From NCBI RefSeq assembly GCF_007004665.1, contig NZ_ML660061.1:62001-126000 (forward strand): DNA of 64,000 nucleotides, given 5' to 3'. Numbering within the stretch: position 1 is the stretch's first letter; the number at the start of each line of letters is the position of its first letter. A program made the translations under genes and the position numbers. This DNA comes from Denitrobaculum tricleocarpae (GTDB lineage Bacteria > Pseudomonadota > Alphaproteobacteria > Kiloniellales > Kiloniellaceae). This document shows, piece after piece, positions 25,592 through 35,043 of the stretch. Below the pieces are notes generated by a model. That model searched no databases and had not been told where the DNA came from. It worked only from the letters and a program-made list of their open reading frames with translations.

Positions 25592-26869
25592 ATGATGGGC
25601 CGTCAGGCGCTGGCGCAGTCTGTGAACCGGCGGGTCTTCTATGGCTGGATCATGGTGTTCGTCGCCGGTTTCAGTATCTTCGCCAGCGGACCTGGACAGT
25701 CCCATACCTTCAGCGCCTTCAACGCGCTGATCGCCGCCGATCTCGGCATCACCAACACTGAACTGGCTTTTGCCTATTCCCTGGCCACAGTGGGCGCGGC
25801 CTCTTTGCTGCCGCTGTTCGGGCGGCAGGTCGAGCGCTTTGGGTCGCGGCGCAGTCTGATGGGGGTCTCGCTTGCGCTCGGGCTTGCCTGTCTCTTCTTT
25901 GGCGCGGCCGCCAACTTCCTTTGGCTGGTGGCCGGCTTCGGACTGCTGCGGTTTTTCGGCCAGGGATCGATGATGCTGGGGGCAGCGAACCTGGTGGCCC
26001 AATGGTTTTCGCTCAAGCGCGGCTTTGCCATGGGTCTGATGGCCTTGGGATTTGCAGCCTCCATGGCGATCCATCCCACCCTGGCAAGAGTCCTGATCGA
26101 AGCCTTCGGCTGGCGGGAGGCCTGGATCGGCTTGGGTGTCATGACCTGGGTAATGATGCTGCCGCTGCTGTTTCTGCTGGTGGAGGACAAACCTGAGGAT
26201 CTAGGGCTTCGCCCGGATAATACGCAGGAACCGGAAGCGGCGGGAGGCCACGTGCCGGCCCTTGGCGGCGCCACTCTGGCCGAAGCGTTGCATCACCCGA
26301 GCTTTTACATCGTTGCGACGGGCCTTTTCATGATTTCCGGCCTGGTCACGACCCTGCATTTTCATCAATACAATATTCTGGCCTCCCAAGGACTAGAAGC
26401 CAAATGGGCGACCCTGGGGTTTTGGTTCACCGCGATCTCCATGGTCCTGGCCATGCCGCTGGTCGGACGCGGATTCGACCGCTTCCGCACACGCTATATG
26501 TTTGCGGCGGCACTCTGTGTTCAGGCAACGACGCTGACCGCTGTGACCTTTGTCACGTCAGTCCCGACGCTGCTGGCCTATTCCCTTGCGTTCGGGTTGA
26601 ACAACGCGTTCTCGATGACCTTGTTCGGATATATCTTCCCTCGCTACTTCGGACGTTTGAACCTGGGACGCATTCAGGGAACCGGGCAAATGGTGGCGGT
26701 GGTCGGCGCGTCCGTCGGGCCGGTTCCCGTGTCTTACGCCCTCGATTTCTGGGGTGATCCGGTCATGACCCTGCGCTTGCTGTCGCTCCTGCCACTGGCG
26801 GCCGCCCTGATCGCTGTTGTATTCTTGCGCACGGCGCCTCAGGTGAAAGGGTACGAGCATCTAGAGTAG
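25592..26869 (+). CDS. MFS transporter (oxalate/formate-antiporter-like)
   Basis: A 425-residue 12-helix major facilitator. It starts NRRVFYGWIMVFVAGFSIFA and has the loop-2 motif GRQVERFGSRRSLMG and a central cytoplasmic loop near 195-225. The topology and the YGW-type N-terminus are typical of the monocarboxylate/oxalate-formate group. The substrate is not predictable. ATG 25592 follows a G-rich stretch; a longer frame from 25511 would add a hydrophilic leader of low complexity and is rejected. Confidence 0.85.
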   Translation: MMGRQALAQSVNRRVFYGWIMVFVAGFSIFASGPGQSHTFSAFNALIAADLGITNTELAFAYSLATVGAASLLPLFGRQVERFGSRRSLMGVSLALGLACLFFGAAANFLWLVAGFGLLRFFGQGSMMLGAANLVAQWFSLKRGFAMGLMALGFAASMAIHPTLARVLIEAFGWREAWIGLGVMTWVMMLPLLFLLVEDKPEDLGLRPDNTQEPEAAGGHVPALGGATLAEALHHPSFYIVATGLFMISGLVTTLHFHQYNILASQGLEAKWATLGFWFTAISMVLAMPLVGRGFDRFRTRYMFAAALCVQATTLTAVTFVTSVPTLLAYSLAFGLNNAFSMTLFGYIFPRYFGRLNLGRIQGTGQMVAVVGASVGPVPVSYALDFWGDPVMTLRLLSLLPLAAALIAVVFLRTAPQVKGYEHLE

Positions 26870-26880
26870 GCACCGATAGG

Positions 26881-26940
26881 TCCCGGCGCCAACTCAAGCG
26901 CCACATGTTTAAGCCCCGGCGCCAGCTTAAGTGCCACATG
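26881..26940. repeat. 33-bp tandem duplication upstream of the PAQR gene
   Basis: CCCGGCGCCAACTCAAGCGCC, followed by ACATG, recurs 33 bp later as CCCGGCGCCAGCTTAAGTGCC plus ACATG. The period is a multiple of three. It lies in the short gap between the MFS stop and the PAQR start. Confidence 0.85.
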
Positions 26941-26982
26941 GACGTCAAGATATCTTCACACTTCGCGGATAGACTCTCCAAG

Positions 26983-27645
26983 ATGTACATCGAAACCTTC
27001 TCACGCGAAGAAGAACGTCTGAACGCCGCGACCCATGGTCTCGGCGCGCTGCTCAGCGTGACCGGCATGATCTTTCTGATGATGCAGGCCGAGAGTGTCG
27101 GGCGTGACGGCAGCTTCGCCGCCGCAGCGGTTTACGGAGCGGCGCTGATTTTTCTCTTTCTCTTCTCGACCCTGCACCACGCCGTCCTGCGCCCCCGATT
27201 GAAACAATTTCTGCTCGCGCTGGATCATTGCGGGATCTACCTGCTGATTGCGGGCACCTATACACCCTTTTGTCTGTTGATGCCCGACGGCGAAGGGTGG
27301 GAGCTTCTGGCGCTGATCTGGTCTCTGGCATTTGCCGGCATCACCGTTCAGATGGCCGCCTTCGTGATCGGTCACAGCGAGCGCTACGAGAGGTTCGCCT
27401 ATGTCTTCTACCTCGCGATGGGATGGTTGCCCGTATTTTACATCAGCGAAGTGATCTTCGGGCTCCTGGCTCCGACGGGGCTTGCACTGCTTGTCGCGGG
27501 CGGCCTGGCCTACTCCATCGGCGTGATCTTCTATCTTTGGAAGTCACTGCGTTTTGGTCACGCGATCTGGCATCTTTTCGTGGTTGCCGCCGCCGGTTTC
27601 CACTTCTTCTCGATCTACCACTACGTCGTGCCGAAAGTCATCTGA
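26983..27645 (+). CDS. PAQR/hemolysin III family membrane protein
   Basis: A 220-residue seven-helix protein. It begins MYIETFSREEERLNAATHG and carries the family's metal-site blocks: LFSTLHHAVLRP, LDHCGIYLLIAGTYTPF and the C-terminal HAIWHLFVVAAAGFHFF. Bacterial members (Trh/YqfA type) are related to adiponectin receptors and affect membrane lipid/fatty-acid homeostasis. The haemolysin name is historical. The open frame begins at 26905 inside a tandem repeat, but ATG 26983 fits the family N-terminus. Confidence 0.88.
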   Translation: MYIETFSREEERLNAATHGLGALLSVTGMIFLMMQAESVGRDGSFAAAAVYGAALIFLFLFSTLHHAVLRPRLKQFLLALDHCGIYLLIAGTYTPFCLLMPDGEGWELLALIWSLAFAGITVQMAAFVIGHSERYERFAYVFYLAMGWLPVFYISEVIFGLLAPTGLALLVAGGLAYSIGVIFYLWKSLRFGHAIWHLFVVAAAGFHFFSIYHYVVPKVI

Positions 27646-27667
27646 CGGCGTGCTCTGATCCGATCCT

Positions 27668-27763
27668 CTCCGCCAGACCCGTTCCGCCAGACCCGTTCCG
27701 CCGAATCCGGCCCGTCAGATCCGGCCCCATCCCGGGTTAGGCACTGGCGTCAGGCACTGGCGT
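27668..27763. repeat. short tandem duplications at the 3' end of the hybrid kinase gene
   Basis: A 14-bp unit (CCGCCAGACCCGTT) is repeated twice near 27668-27695. A 13-bp unit (GCACTGGCGTCAG) is duplicated near 27739-27763, so the last codons of the kinase gene (Ala-Ser-Ala stop) recur just after the stop. Confidence 0.7.
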
Positions 27764-30230
27764 CTTTGCGCGGCGTCTGATGCAAATCTTCGTCCTCATC
27801 CATCGAGGGACAGGGCGTATCGCGCGCACTTTCGGTCCAGTAGGCAATCTTTTCGATCAGTTCCACCCGGTTGATCGGCTTGGTCATATAATCGTTCATG
27901 CCGACCTGCATGACCCGTTCGCGGTCCCCCCTCAGAGCGCGGGCGGTGACGCCGATGATCGGCAGGCATGCGGCATTTTTCCCGAGCTGGCGGATTCTGC
28001 GCGTCGCCTCCATGCCGTCCATTTCCGGCATCTGAACATCCATGAGGACCACGTCGAAGGGCAGATCCCGGACGGCCTGAATGGCCTCTGCGCCATTGGC
28101 GACGACCGTCACGCTGTAACCCTCGCCATACAGCATTTCGCGCACGACCTTCTGATTGACGTGATTGTCTTCGGCCAGAAGGATGCGGGCCCTGGCGTTT
28201 TGCACTTCTTGCGGTCCGCAACCAGCGTCGCTTTCCGGTTTCTCTCTCGATTTCGGCTGCGCCTGGTCCAGCTGTTGGCCTGGGAGTCCCAGGTTGAGTT
28301 GCTGGCTCTCGGCTGCCTCGGCGCCTGCAGGTTCTTCGGCGTCTGCGGGTTGGGTCTTCCCTGGACTGACCGGGGCGGCCTCGTGACTGAAGACGTCGCG
28401 GACGCAGCGCAGCAGCGCGCCTGGACGCAGCGGCTTCGGAAGAGCGGCATGGAAGCCCTGCGCGCGGGCGAGGGCGTTGGAGTTATACTGCCCGGAGGAG
28501 GAAGAGAAGATCAGGCGCATGGTCTCCAGCTCAGGAACAGCGCGGATCATACTGCAAAGATCCAAGCCGTCGGTCACGGGCATGAAGTGATCGATAATTG
28601 CAATATCAAAGGCTTTGCCGTGGGCTTGCGCATCACGCAACTTCGCAAGGGCGGTCTCCGCATTGATGGCCAGGGTCACATCGGCACCCAGGGCGAGCAA
28701 TTGCTTTTCAAAGACCGCCCGGTTGACGTGATTGTCGTCGACCACCAGGAACTTTTGGCCCTGTATCAGGTCTTTGACATCTTCGGCCCAGCTGGACGAC
28801 CTCTCCTGGCGCTTGATGCCGACCGTGAACCAAAAAAGGCTGCCGCCGCCTTCGCGCGGCTCGAAGCCGATCTCGCCATCCAGGAGCCCGACAAGGCGTT
28901 TACAGATAGCGAGCCCCAGACCGGTGCCTTCGTGCGCGCGCTTGTCCGTACCATCGGCCTGAGAGAATTCCTGGAAGAGTTTTTCCTGCATATCGGCCGG
29001 CACACCGATGCCGGTATCGGCGACCTCGAAACGTAACACGACACTGTCGTCCTGAACCGGGTCGAACGAGCCGTTCTTTGAGGGCGCGGTTTCCAGGCGC
29101 ACAGCGGTCTCGATGGAGACGCCGCCGTCATCAGTGAACTTCACCGCGTTGCTGATGAGGTTGAGCAGAACCTGGCGAATACGGCCTTCGTCTCCGATAA
29201 AGGCGCTGGGAACGTCCGCCGCGACAAAAGTCGGGATCTCCAGGCCCTTGCCGTGGGCCTGGGGCGAGAGCAGTTCGACGGCGCTGTCGAGCATGGGGAG
29301 CAGTTCGAACTCGGTATCCTCCAGTTCGAGTTTCCCCGCTTCGATCTTCGAGAAGTCCAGAATGTCATTGAGGATCGTCAGCAGCGATTCGCCCGAGTAG
29401 AGGATGGTGTTGGCCTGGTGGCGCTGATTGTCGTCGAGCTTTGTATCCAGGAGCAGGCTTGCCATCCCGAGCACGCCATTGAGCGGTGTGCGGATCTCAT
29501 GGCTCATGTTCGCAACGAAAGCTGACTTGGCACGCTCCGCACTGAGGGCCTTGTTGCGTTCTTCCGCCAGAAGACTGTTTTGATGCCGCTGTTTGCGGAG
29601 CAGGATGCCCAGTGCCGCAAAGGGTAGAAGGAAGGCGGCAAGGGTCAAACCCACGAGCTGGAGGCCGAGTTCCCAAAACTCCGCAGTCAGAGTGGCCGCC
29701 TGCGTGGACTGATCGACGTAGACCTCTGCAATGGCAACGGTGTTCCCGTCCCGGACAATTGGAATATAGCTCTCGACGTAAACATCGGGCCGGTCGGGCT
29801 TTTCCAGACCGCTGGCGACCTCGGTGTAGGGGCGGCCGCTGGCGAGCACTGACGCGGCCTTCTTGTTGTGGGTGCCCAGATCACCCGCGCTGGGCGCCGT
29901 GGTGCCCAGGTGATCCGATATCAGGCTCAGTTGTCCTTCCCTGTCGAAAATCTTAAAGCGGAAGACGTCACCGAAGCGGCTCACGCCCAGGAGGAAGCTT
30001 CTTTCGTCCCCGGTAAGTTCCGCGCCTGCGGCGATCGCGTCGATCCGCGTAAGCTCGGAACTGATGTAAGCTCCCCACGCCAGGGATGTTCTCTCCGCCT
30101 GGGCCGCGATAATCTGGTTTGCCGTGATGTTGGCGGTAAAGATGCCACCGGCCACCAGCAGCGCCAGCACCGCACCGAAGAGGCCGGAGAAGATCACCTT
30201 GTTTTGTACGCCCTGGTTGTCCTGTGTCAT
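27750..30230 (-). CDS. hybrid sensor histidine kinase with two receiver domains
   Basis: An 826-residue inner-membrane kinase. A helix near 13-35 and another near 185-210 bracket a periplasmic sensor domain of about 150 residues. Next come HisKA with [19 protein letters not shown] (phospho-His) and HATPase with [27 protein letters not shown] and [16 protein letters not shown]. Receiver 1 is [19 protein letters not shown] with Asp in [12 protein letters not shown]. An Ala/Gln-rich linker leads to receiver 2, [18 protein letters not shown] with [19 protein letters not shown]. There is no HPt domain, so a separate phosphotransfer protein is needed. ATG 30230 is preferred over an adjoining TTG. 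No response regulator gene lies nearby. Confidence 0.93.
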   Translation of the reverse strand: MTQDNQGVQNKVIFSGLFGAVLALLVAGGIFTANITANQIIAAQAERTSLAWGAYISSELTRIDAIAAGAELTGDERSFLLGVSRFGDVFRFKIFDREGQLSLISDHLGTTAPSAGDLGTHNKKAASVLASGRPYTEVASGLEKPDRPDVYVESYIPIVRDGNTVAIAEVYVDQSTQAATLTAEFWELGLQLVGLTLAAFLLPFAALGILLRKQRHQNSLLAEERNKALSAERAKSAFVANMSHEIRTPLNGVLGMASLLLDTKLDDNQRHQANTILYSGESLLTILNDILDFSKIEAGKLELEDTEFELLPMLDSAVELLSPQAHGKGLEIPTFVAADVPSAFIGDEGRIRQVLLNLISNAVKFTDDGGVSIETAVRLETAPSKNGSFDPVQDDSVVLRFEVADTGIGVPADMQEKLFQEFSQADGTDKRAHEGTGLGLAICKRLVGLLDGEIGFEPREGGGSLFWFTVGIKRQERSSSWAEDVKDLIQGQKFLVVDDNHVNRAVFEKQLLALGADVTLAINAETALAKLRDAQAHGKAFDIAIIDHFMPVTDGLDLCSMIRAVPELETMRLIFSSSSGQYNSNALARAQGFHAALPKPLRPGALLRCVRDVFSHEAAPVSPGKTQPADAEEPAGAEAAESQQLNLGLPGQQLDQAQPKSREKPESDAGCGPQEVQNARARILLAEDNHVNQKVVREMLYGEGYSVTVVANGAEAIQAVRDLPFDVVLMDVQMPEMDGMEATRRIRQLGKNAACLPIIGVTARALRGDRERVMQVGMNDYMTKPINRVELIEKIAYWTESARDTPCPSMDEDEDLHQTPRKDASA

Positions 30231-30233
30231 CAA

Positions 30234-30624
30234 ATTCCGTCCGCCGAGGTCTCTAACGTTCCCAGAGCCGGTTCAAGCGCGTCGCGGCTGTCGTCGCCGG
30301 AAACGCCCCGGGGTTTGGGTAAACGCATGTGTTCGGTTATGAGTAAGTGCCCAGAAGATTACTTGAAGGCTAACAATCGGCTGAATTCCGGGCTTCTCGG
30401 CAAATTTCCCGACAAAAAAGCTTTTGGCGCAAACTCTGAATTGAAGAAGCCTGCAACTTCCAATCGGCACGGCCGTCAGAGCGCTGGTGCCCGGGTCCTT
30501 TGAGCAACAGATGCGTGATCTGCCTGAAAGCCTTTGACAAAGTCTCTGCGAAGCTTGAAGACCATGACTTGATGCAAAAGATCGTGCGATCTCACGGCGC
30601 GGCAGTGCAGAACGGAGTGCCTCG
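30234..30624. other. intergenic region between the divergent kinase and HAD genes
   Basis: About 390 bp expected to hold both promoters. No gene, RNA or repeat is supported. Confidence 0.4.
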
Positions 30625-31479
30625 TTGAAGTTGTTTGTTTCCGATCTGGACTTCACGCTCTTGGGGGCGGACGGAACGCTGTCTTCCCGTGCCACCCGGC
30701 GCCTGAACGACCTGATTGCCGACGGCCTGATTTTCACAGTTGCGACCGCCCGGTCCGCACCCTCGATCAGGCATTTGCTCAGCGGCGTTGCGCTCGAGTT
30801 GCCCGTGATCGAGTTAAACGGTGCCATCCTTCGCGACCTGCAAAGCGGCCATATTCTTGAGCACTATGGTCTGGGCATGGCGGCCGCCCGAAGCATCAAC
30901 GACTGTTTCGCGGAGCAGGGATTTGCGCCTTATGTTTCCGGTCTGATCGGCGATCAAAACCCGCTCTTTGTCCCGCCGCTGCAGAACACGGGAATGCAGT
31001 GGTTTTACGATGAGAAAGTCCATTATGGCGACCCCCGGCTTAAGGACGCGCCAGAGGATCCCATCGCCGCCAATCCGGATATGGAAGATGTCTTTTGCTT
31101 CGTTTATCTCGGCACGAAAACCGAGATTGACCAGATTGCCTCGACCGTTGCCGACCGCATCCCGGACGTTCTGATTGTGACCTATGCCAATCACTATGCC
31201 GGCGGCTGGGAGATCGTAATTGCGGCTCCCAGGGCGAACAAAGGCCATGCCGTGCAGCGGCTCCTCAGCCATCTTCGCGAGGAGCGGGCCGTCAACATAC
31301 GTGAAACCACGGCCTTTGGTGACAGCTCCAATGATCTGGAGATGCTGATGGCTGCCGACAACGCCGTCGCGGTCGCCAATGCCACGGCCGCGGTCAAGGC
31401 AGAAGCAAGCGCGGTCATCGGGCATCATAAAGATGACGCGGTTCTGGATTATCTTGAAAAGATCCACTGCGGCCGGTGA
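30625..31479 (+). CDS. HAD-superfamily (Cof-type) sugar-phosphatase-like hydrolase
   Basis: A 284-residue protein of the HAD IIB/Cof group. Motif I is FVSDLDFTLLG (two aspartates, Phe where Gly is usual). FTVATARSAPSIRHLL is the motif II region, with Thr/Ala in place of the more usual Thr/Gly. APRANKGHAVQRLLSHL carries the motif III Lys, and TTAFGDSSNDLEMLMAADNA carries motif IV. The members dephosphorylate sugar phosphates, FMN or similar. The start is a TTG with GGAG eight bases upstream. The family N-terminus begins exactly here and no upstream ATG is in frame. Confidence 0.85.
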   Translation: MKLFVSDLDFTLLGADGTLSSRATRRLNDLIADGLIFTVATARSAPSIRHLLSGVALELPVIELNGAILRDLQSGHILEHYGLGMAAARSINDCFAEQGFAPYVSGLIGDQNPLFVPPLQNTGMQWFYDEKVHYGDPRLKDAPEDPIAANPDMEDVFCFVYLGTKTEIDQIASTVADRIPDVLIVTYANHYAGGWEIVIAAPRANKGHAVQRLLSHLREERAVNIRETTAFGDSSNDLEMLMAADNAVAVANATAAVKAEASAVIGHHKDDAVLDYLEKIHCGR

Positions 31480-31618
31480 TGGTTTCCCGAACGCTTTCGG
31501 GCCGCCCCAGGAGGTGAAAAGGAGCTTGCATGAACGGCTCTGCTCGCCAAATATTGCGGTGCACAATTGATTTGGCGCGGGGCCGTGTGGCACGACCCCC
31601 AGGCAAGAGGAAACGAAT

Positions 31619-32401
31619 ATGCTGACCGGAAAGAATGCCGTCGTCACCGGATCAACCAGCGGGATCGGACTTGGGATTGCCGAAGCCTTTGCGGCTGCGG
31701 GCGCGAACGTCATGCTCAACGGCCTGGGCGACGCCGCCGAGATCGAAAAGATTCGCGCCGGACTGGAGGAAAAGTACGCGGTCAAGGTTGCTTACTCGCC
31801 CGCCAATATGCTCAAGCCCGACGAGATCGAGGCCATGGTCAAGGGCTGTGAAAGCACCTTCGGTTCAGCTGACATTCTGGTCAATAACGCCGGCATTCAG
31901 CATGTCGCGCCGATCGATGAGTTCCCGATCGAGAAGTGGGACGCGATTATTGCGATCAACCTCACCTCGGCCTTTCATTCCATCCGGGCTGCTCTGCCGG
32001 GCATGAAGGAAAAGGGCTGGGGCCGGGTGATCAACATCGCTTCCGCGCATGCCCTGGTGGCTTCGCCCTACAAGTCGGCATACGTGGCGGCCAAGCATGG
32101 CATTGCCGGCCTGACCAAGACCGTGGCCCTCGAGGTGGCGCAGCAGAACATCACCGTCAATGCGATCGCGCCGGGTTACGTTCTGACGCCCCTGGTCGAG
32201 GCCCAGATTCCCGATACCGCCAAGGCGCGGGGCATCAGCGAGGAAGAGGTCAAGCGCGACGTCATGCTGGCCGGCCAGCCGACTAAAAAATTCGTCGAGG
32301 TCGAGAACCTGGGTGCACTCGCCGTTTTCCTCTGCCAGGAGAGCGCTGCCTCGATCACCGGTGCCACTCTGCCGGTCGATGGCGGCTGGACGGCGCAGTA
32401 A
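31619..32401 (+). CDS. bdhA: 3-hydroxybutyrate dehydrogenase
   Basis: A 260-residue SDR that interconverts (R)-3-hydroxybutyrate and acetoacetate with NAD, used in PHB and ketone-body turnover. NAD motif VTGSTSGIGLGIAEAFA, LVNNAGIQHVAPID, catalytic Ser in NIASAHALVASPYKSAY, then Tyr-x3-Lys in SAYVAAKHG. The Gln/His-bearing substrate loop and the ending ITGATLPVDGGWTAQ match BdhA closely. An AGAGGAAACG ribosome site precedes the ATG. It is 140 bp after the HAD gene on the same strand. Confidence 0.93.
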   Translation: MLTGKNAVVTGSTSGIGLGIAEAFAAAGANVMLNGLGDAAEIEKIRAGLEEKYAVKVAYSPANMLKPDEIEAMVKGCESTFGSADILVNNAGIQHVAPIDEFPIEKWDAIIAINLTSAFHSIRAALPGMKEKGWGRVINIASAHALVASPYKSAYVAAKHGIAGLTKTVALEVAQQNITVNAIAPGYVLTPLVEAQIPDTAKARGISEEEVKRDVMLAGQPTKKFVEVENLGALAVFLCQESAASITGATLPVDGGWTAQ

Positions 32402-32428
32402 GCCTGTGCAAATCAGAGTCTTTGAGGC

Positions 32429-32671
32429 TCAGTGGTCGGGCGTGAACTCGTTCTCGAAGAGTTCCGCTTCCATGTAGCCTGTCGTGCCGTTTGCCAGCAC
32501 GAGATAATACCCGCCATCAACCGGGCTGTTGTGATCGAACCATTGTTCGGAAACATAGATCGGGAGCAGCGACGTCTCGTCCGGAACGAGACATCCAGTC
32601 GCGCTGACCACCCGCGCGATCTTTACGGCGCGCACACTGAAAGGCCCTTTGTAACTGGGGTAACGCTTCAT
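32429..32671 (-). CDS. small conserved-looking hypothetical protein
   Basis: An 80-residue protein from ATG 32671, preceded by AAAGGA. The sequence (RYPSYKGPFSVRAVKIARVV, then a Tyr/Gly-rich end with YYLVLANGTTGYMEAELFEN) looks like a small beta-rich fold. I do not recognise the family. It lies tail-to-tail with bdhA. Confidence 0.6.
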   Translation of the reverse strand: MKRYPSYKGPFSVRAVKIARVVSATGCLVPDETSLLPIYVSEQWFDHNSPVDGGYYLVLANGTTGYMEAELFENEFTPDH

Positions 32672-32960
32672 CTCGGGTCCTTTCATTTTTGTTTGAGCCG
32701 GAGTGGATTGAGCCTTCTAAAAAGTGAAAATTGAAGGGCAATTGCTGAAATTGTCCAGAATGAGCACAATTTTGTCCGGAACAGAGCAAGATCGGGCGAA
32801 TGCAAACCTGACGAGGCAGAATTGAGCTATGCCTATGCGGCAGTGAAATTGCAGAATTACAGGCTATAGCTGTTCGCCGTTTTTACGAGCGCCGGCGCGA
32901 GCCTGCTGTTCGACAGAAGCCGGACGCTGCGATCGGGCGGCTTCTTGCTGCCGATGTCCG

Positions 32961-33893
32961 TTACAGCAGTTTTTTCAGACAGGATTCTGTCAAGTTGCGA
33001 AACCAAATCACGGCGGGATCCTGTTCGGCGCGCAAATGCCAGAGAATGGAGACGCTGAAGCGTGGGCTGGAGAAAGGCAATGCCGAGGTGGCGAGCCCAT
33101 AGAGTTTGGCGTAATGACTCGCTGATTTGCTTGGCATGTTCACCAGAGACGAGCGTGATTTCAGGATAAAGGGGATCGTCGAGAATCTCGGCACGCTGGC
33201 CAGGACCTGCCGTGTTCGACCGAACGTGGCGAGCGCGTCGTCGATCGGTCCACGCCAGTCTCCTCTGGTTGATAACAGGATCTGAGGCACCTCTATGTAT
33301 TGTTCAAGCGTAACAGGCGATGTGATTGCTGTTTGCGCCGGATCGTAGAGTGCTGTGAACGTATCTTCATAGATCACGCGGTAGCGATGGCGTTTCTCAA
33401 GCTGGGGTGGCGTCGCTGTCAGTGCAACATCGACCTCGCCATCGTCGAGCAGATCAGGGACGTTACGGAAATCCGCTGAGCGTACCACCAGCTTCACACC
33501 GGGCGCGCAGTCGGCCATTGCCTCAAGAATCGCGGGAACCAGCACGACCTCAAGGTCGTCGGGGGAAGCGAAGCGGATTGTTCTGGATGATGTAGCAGGA
33601 TCGAAGCCGCTATGACTTCTGATGACATCGCTGATTTCTCCAAGCGCGGGTCCGATACGGGCGAAAAGTCGCTCTGCGCGCGATGTTGGCTCCATCGCCT
33701 TTCCTGCGCGCACAAACAAAGGGTCGTCGAAGAGCTCGCGAAGTCTGGCGAGCGTCATGCTGACGGCAGGAGGACCCACCAGCAGCCGCTTTGCCGCCTT
33801 GGTTACCGAGCGCTCATGCATTAACGCCGTGAAGACCAGCAATGCGTTGAGGTCATATTTTTTAAGTTCAATTTCAGTGAATTTTTCATTCAT
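32961..33893 (-). CDS. LysR-family transcriptional regulator
   Basis: A 310-residue LysR protein from ATG 33893. DLNALLVFTALMHERSVTKA, then KRLLVGPPAVSMTLARLREL, is the helix-turn-helix, and the ligand-binding domain starts at IRFASPDDLEVVLVPAILE. The PPAVSMTLARLRELF helix resembles the NodD/LinR-like branch. It is divergent from the NADP-dependent oxidoreductase gene, whose promoter it probably controls. The next gene but one on that side encodes an LMW-PTP-like protein. Confidence 0.88.
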   Translation of the reverse strand: MNEKFTEIELKKYDLNALLVFTALMHERSVTKAAKRLLVGPPAVSMTLARLRELFDDPLFVRAGKAMEPTSRAERLFARIGPALGEISDVIRSHSGFDPATSSRTIRFASPDDLEVVLVPAILEAMADCAPGVKLVVRSADFRNVPDLLDDGEVDVALTATPPQLEKRHRYRVIYEDTFTALYDPAQTAITSPVTLEQYIEVPQILLSTRGDWRGPIDDALATFGRTRQVLASVPRFSTIPFILKSRSSLVNMPSKSASHYAKLYGLATSALPFSSPRFSVSILWHLRAEQDPAVIWFRNLTESCLKKLL

Positions 33894-33936
33894 AATATTC
33901 ACTGTGGAAGAATTTATTGTCGGGCGCAAGTTAGAT

Positions 33937-33956
33937 CCATCGCAACAACTCGATGG
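33937..33956. promoter_or_regulatory. inverted repeat overlapping the ribosome site of the oxidoreductase gene
   Basis: CCATCG, loop CAACAACT, CGATGG. The right arm runs into the GGAG ribosome site (33954-33957) of the gene starting at 33965. It could be a LysR operator or an RNA hairpin that hides the ribosome site. Confidence 0.4.
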
Positions 33957-33964
33957 AGATTCTG

Positions 33965-34654
33965 ATGAAACGCATAGCTGTTATTGGATCGGGGAATATG
34001 GGCCGCGCTCTTGGTGTCCGGCTTGCCCAGCTTGGGCATTCCGTGATGTTTGGTGCACGGCGGTCGCAACAGGCCGAGGCCGCGGCCACTCGGGCGGGGG
34101 CAAATGCCCGCGCCGGAACGAATGACGAGGCGTCGGCTCATGGCGATATTCTGATCTGGACGATACGCGAAGAAGATCCGTCGAAGGTTCTTGAAAATCC
34201 CGACCTGTTAAAAGGCAAGATCGTGATCGACTTGAATAATCGCGATTATAGCCAGGAAGTGCGCAACGGCGCCTGGTTTGATCATGCTATTGCCGAAGGC
34301 CTGCAGGTCAATGCGCCGAACGCTCTTGTGGTGAAAGCCTGGAACACCATCGCCATGGAAAGCTTCGATACCGATCCGGCCAGCCTCGAAGCTTCCAATG
34401 CCCAGACCTTCATCGCAGGCGACAGCGCAAGCGCCAAATCGCAGGTCGCGGAACTTTCGAAAGATCTTGGTTTTAAGGCGGTTGACCTCGGGTCCGGACC
34501 TGCTGCTTTTCGGGCCGCGGAAGCGCTGGGCGATGTGATCCGGCTTCTCATGATCGACGGTGGCATGGGCGGGCGGGCACACCTGACTCTTTCCCAGCTG
34601 CCTGAAGCAAAACTCGGTACGATTGGACGCCGTGCTGGCTCGGAATACAAGTGA
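33965..34654 (+). CDS. F420/NADP-dependent oxidoreductase-like (NPD family) protein
   Basis: A 229-residue Rossmann protein. It starts MKRIAVIGSGNMGRALGVRL and has the GARRS patch for the NADP 2'-phosphate, followed by DLNNRDYS and ALVVKAWNTIAMESF. It matches the small coenzyme-F420-dependent NADP oxidoreductase-like family (dinucleotide-binding, YrpB-like); most bacterial members have no assigned substrate. GGAG precedes ATG 33965. It is divergent from a LysR gene, with the LMW-PTP-like gene 46 bp downstream, probably in one transcript. Confidence 0.82.
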   Translation: MKRIAVIGSGNMGRALGVRLAQLGHSVMFGARRSQQAEAAATRAGANARAGTNDEASAHGDILIWTIREEDPSKVLENPDLLKGKIVIDLNNRDYSQEVRNGAWFDHAIAEGLQVNAPNALVVKAWNTIAMESFDTDPASLEASNAQTFIAGDSASAKSQVAELSKDLGFKAVDLGSGPAAFRAAEALGDVIRLLMIDGGMGGRAHLTLSQLPEAKLGTIGRRAGSEYK

Positions 34655-34700
34655 TGCCGCAACCGGGTGTAACGACAAACTCCAGAGGATTACAGCATCC

Positions 34701-35039
34701 ATGAATGCTCTTTTCGTTTGCAGCCGCAATCAGTGGCGGAGTCCGACAGGCGAAGAGGTTTGGCGTAAAACGCCTGGCGTCGAAGTCCGCTCGACCGGTA
34801 CGAGCCGCAACGCGCGGCGCCGAATGACCCTCGTCGACATTCGCTGGGCCGACCTGATACTGGTGATGGAAGAGAAACACAAATCCAGGATCAGAGCCGA
34901 GTTTCGTGACGAGGTGAGGTTCAAGGCTCTTCACGTTCTCGACATCCCAGACGACTACGCTTTCATGGATCCTGAACTGGTCGAAATCATTCGCGAGAAG
35001 ACCGCCCCGATGATCCTTGGTGATGCGTGCATGGGGTAG
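34701..35039 (+). CDS. low-molecular-weight protein-tyrosine-phosphatase-like protein
   Basis: A 112-residue protein beginning MNALFVCSRNQWRSPTGEEV. CSRNQWRSP fits the phosphatase loop C-x5-R-S. The acidic loop is DIPDDYAFMDPEL near the C-terminus. It is shorter than classical LMW-PTPs (about 150) but matches a recognised short subfamily in proteobacteria. The target is unknown. The start at 34701 is set by the conserved FVCS opening. It is convergent with the ureohydrolase gene 4 bp away. Confidence 0.8.
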   Translation: MNALFVCSRNQWRSPTGEEVWRKTPGVEVRSTGTSRNARRRMTLVDIRWADLILVMEEKHKSRIRAEFRDEVRFKALHVLDIPDDYAFMDPELVEIIREKTAPMILGDACMG

Positions 35040-35043
35040 CGCA

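Noticed and set aside
27780-29036. 418-codon open frame on the plus strand
   Set aside because: Antisense to the receiver and HATPase domains of the hybrid kinase.
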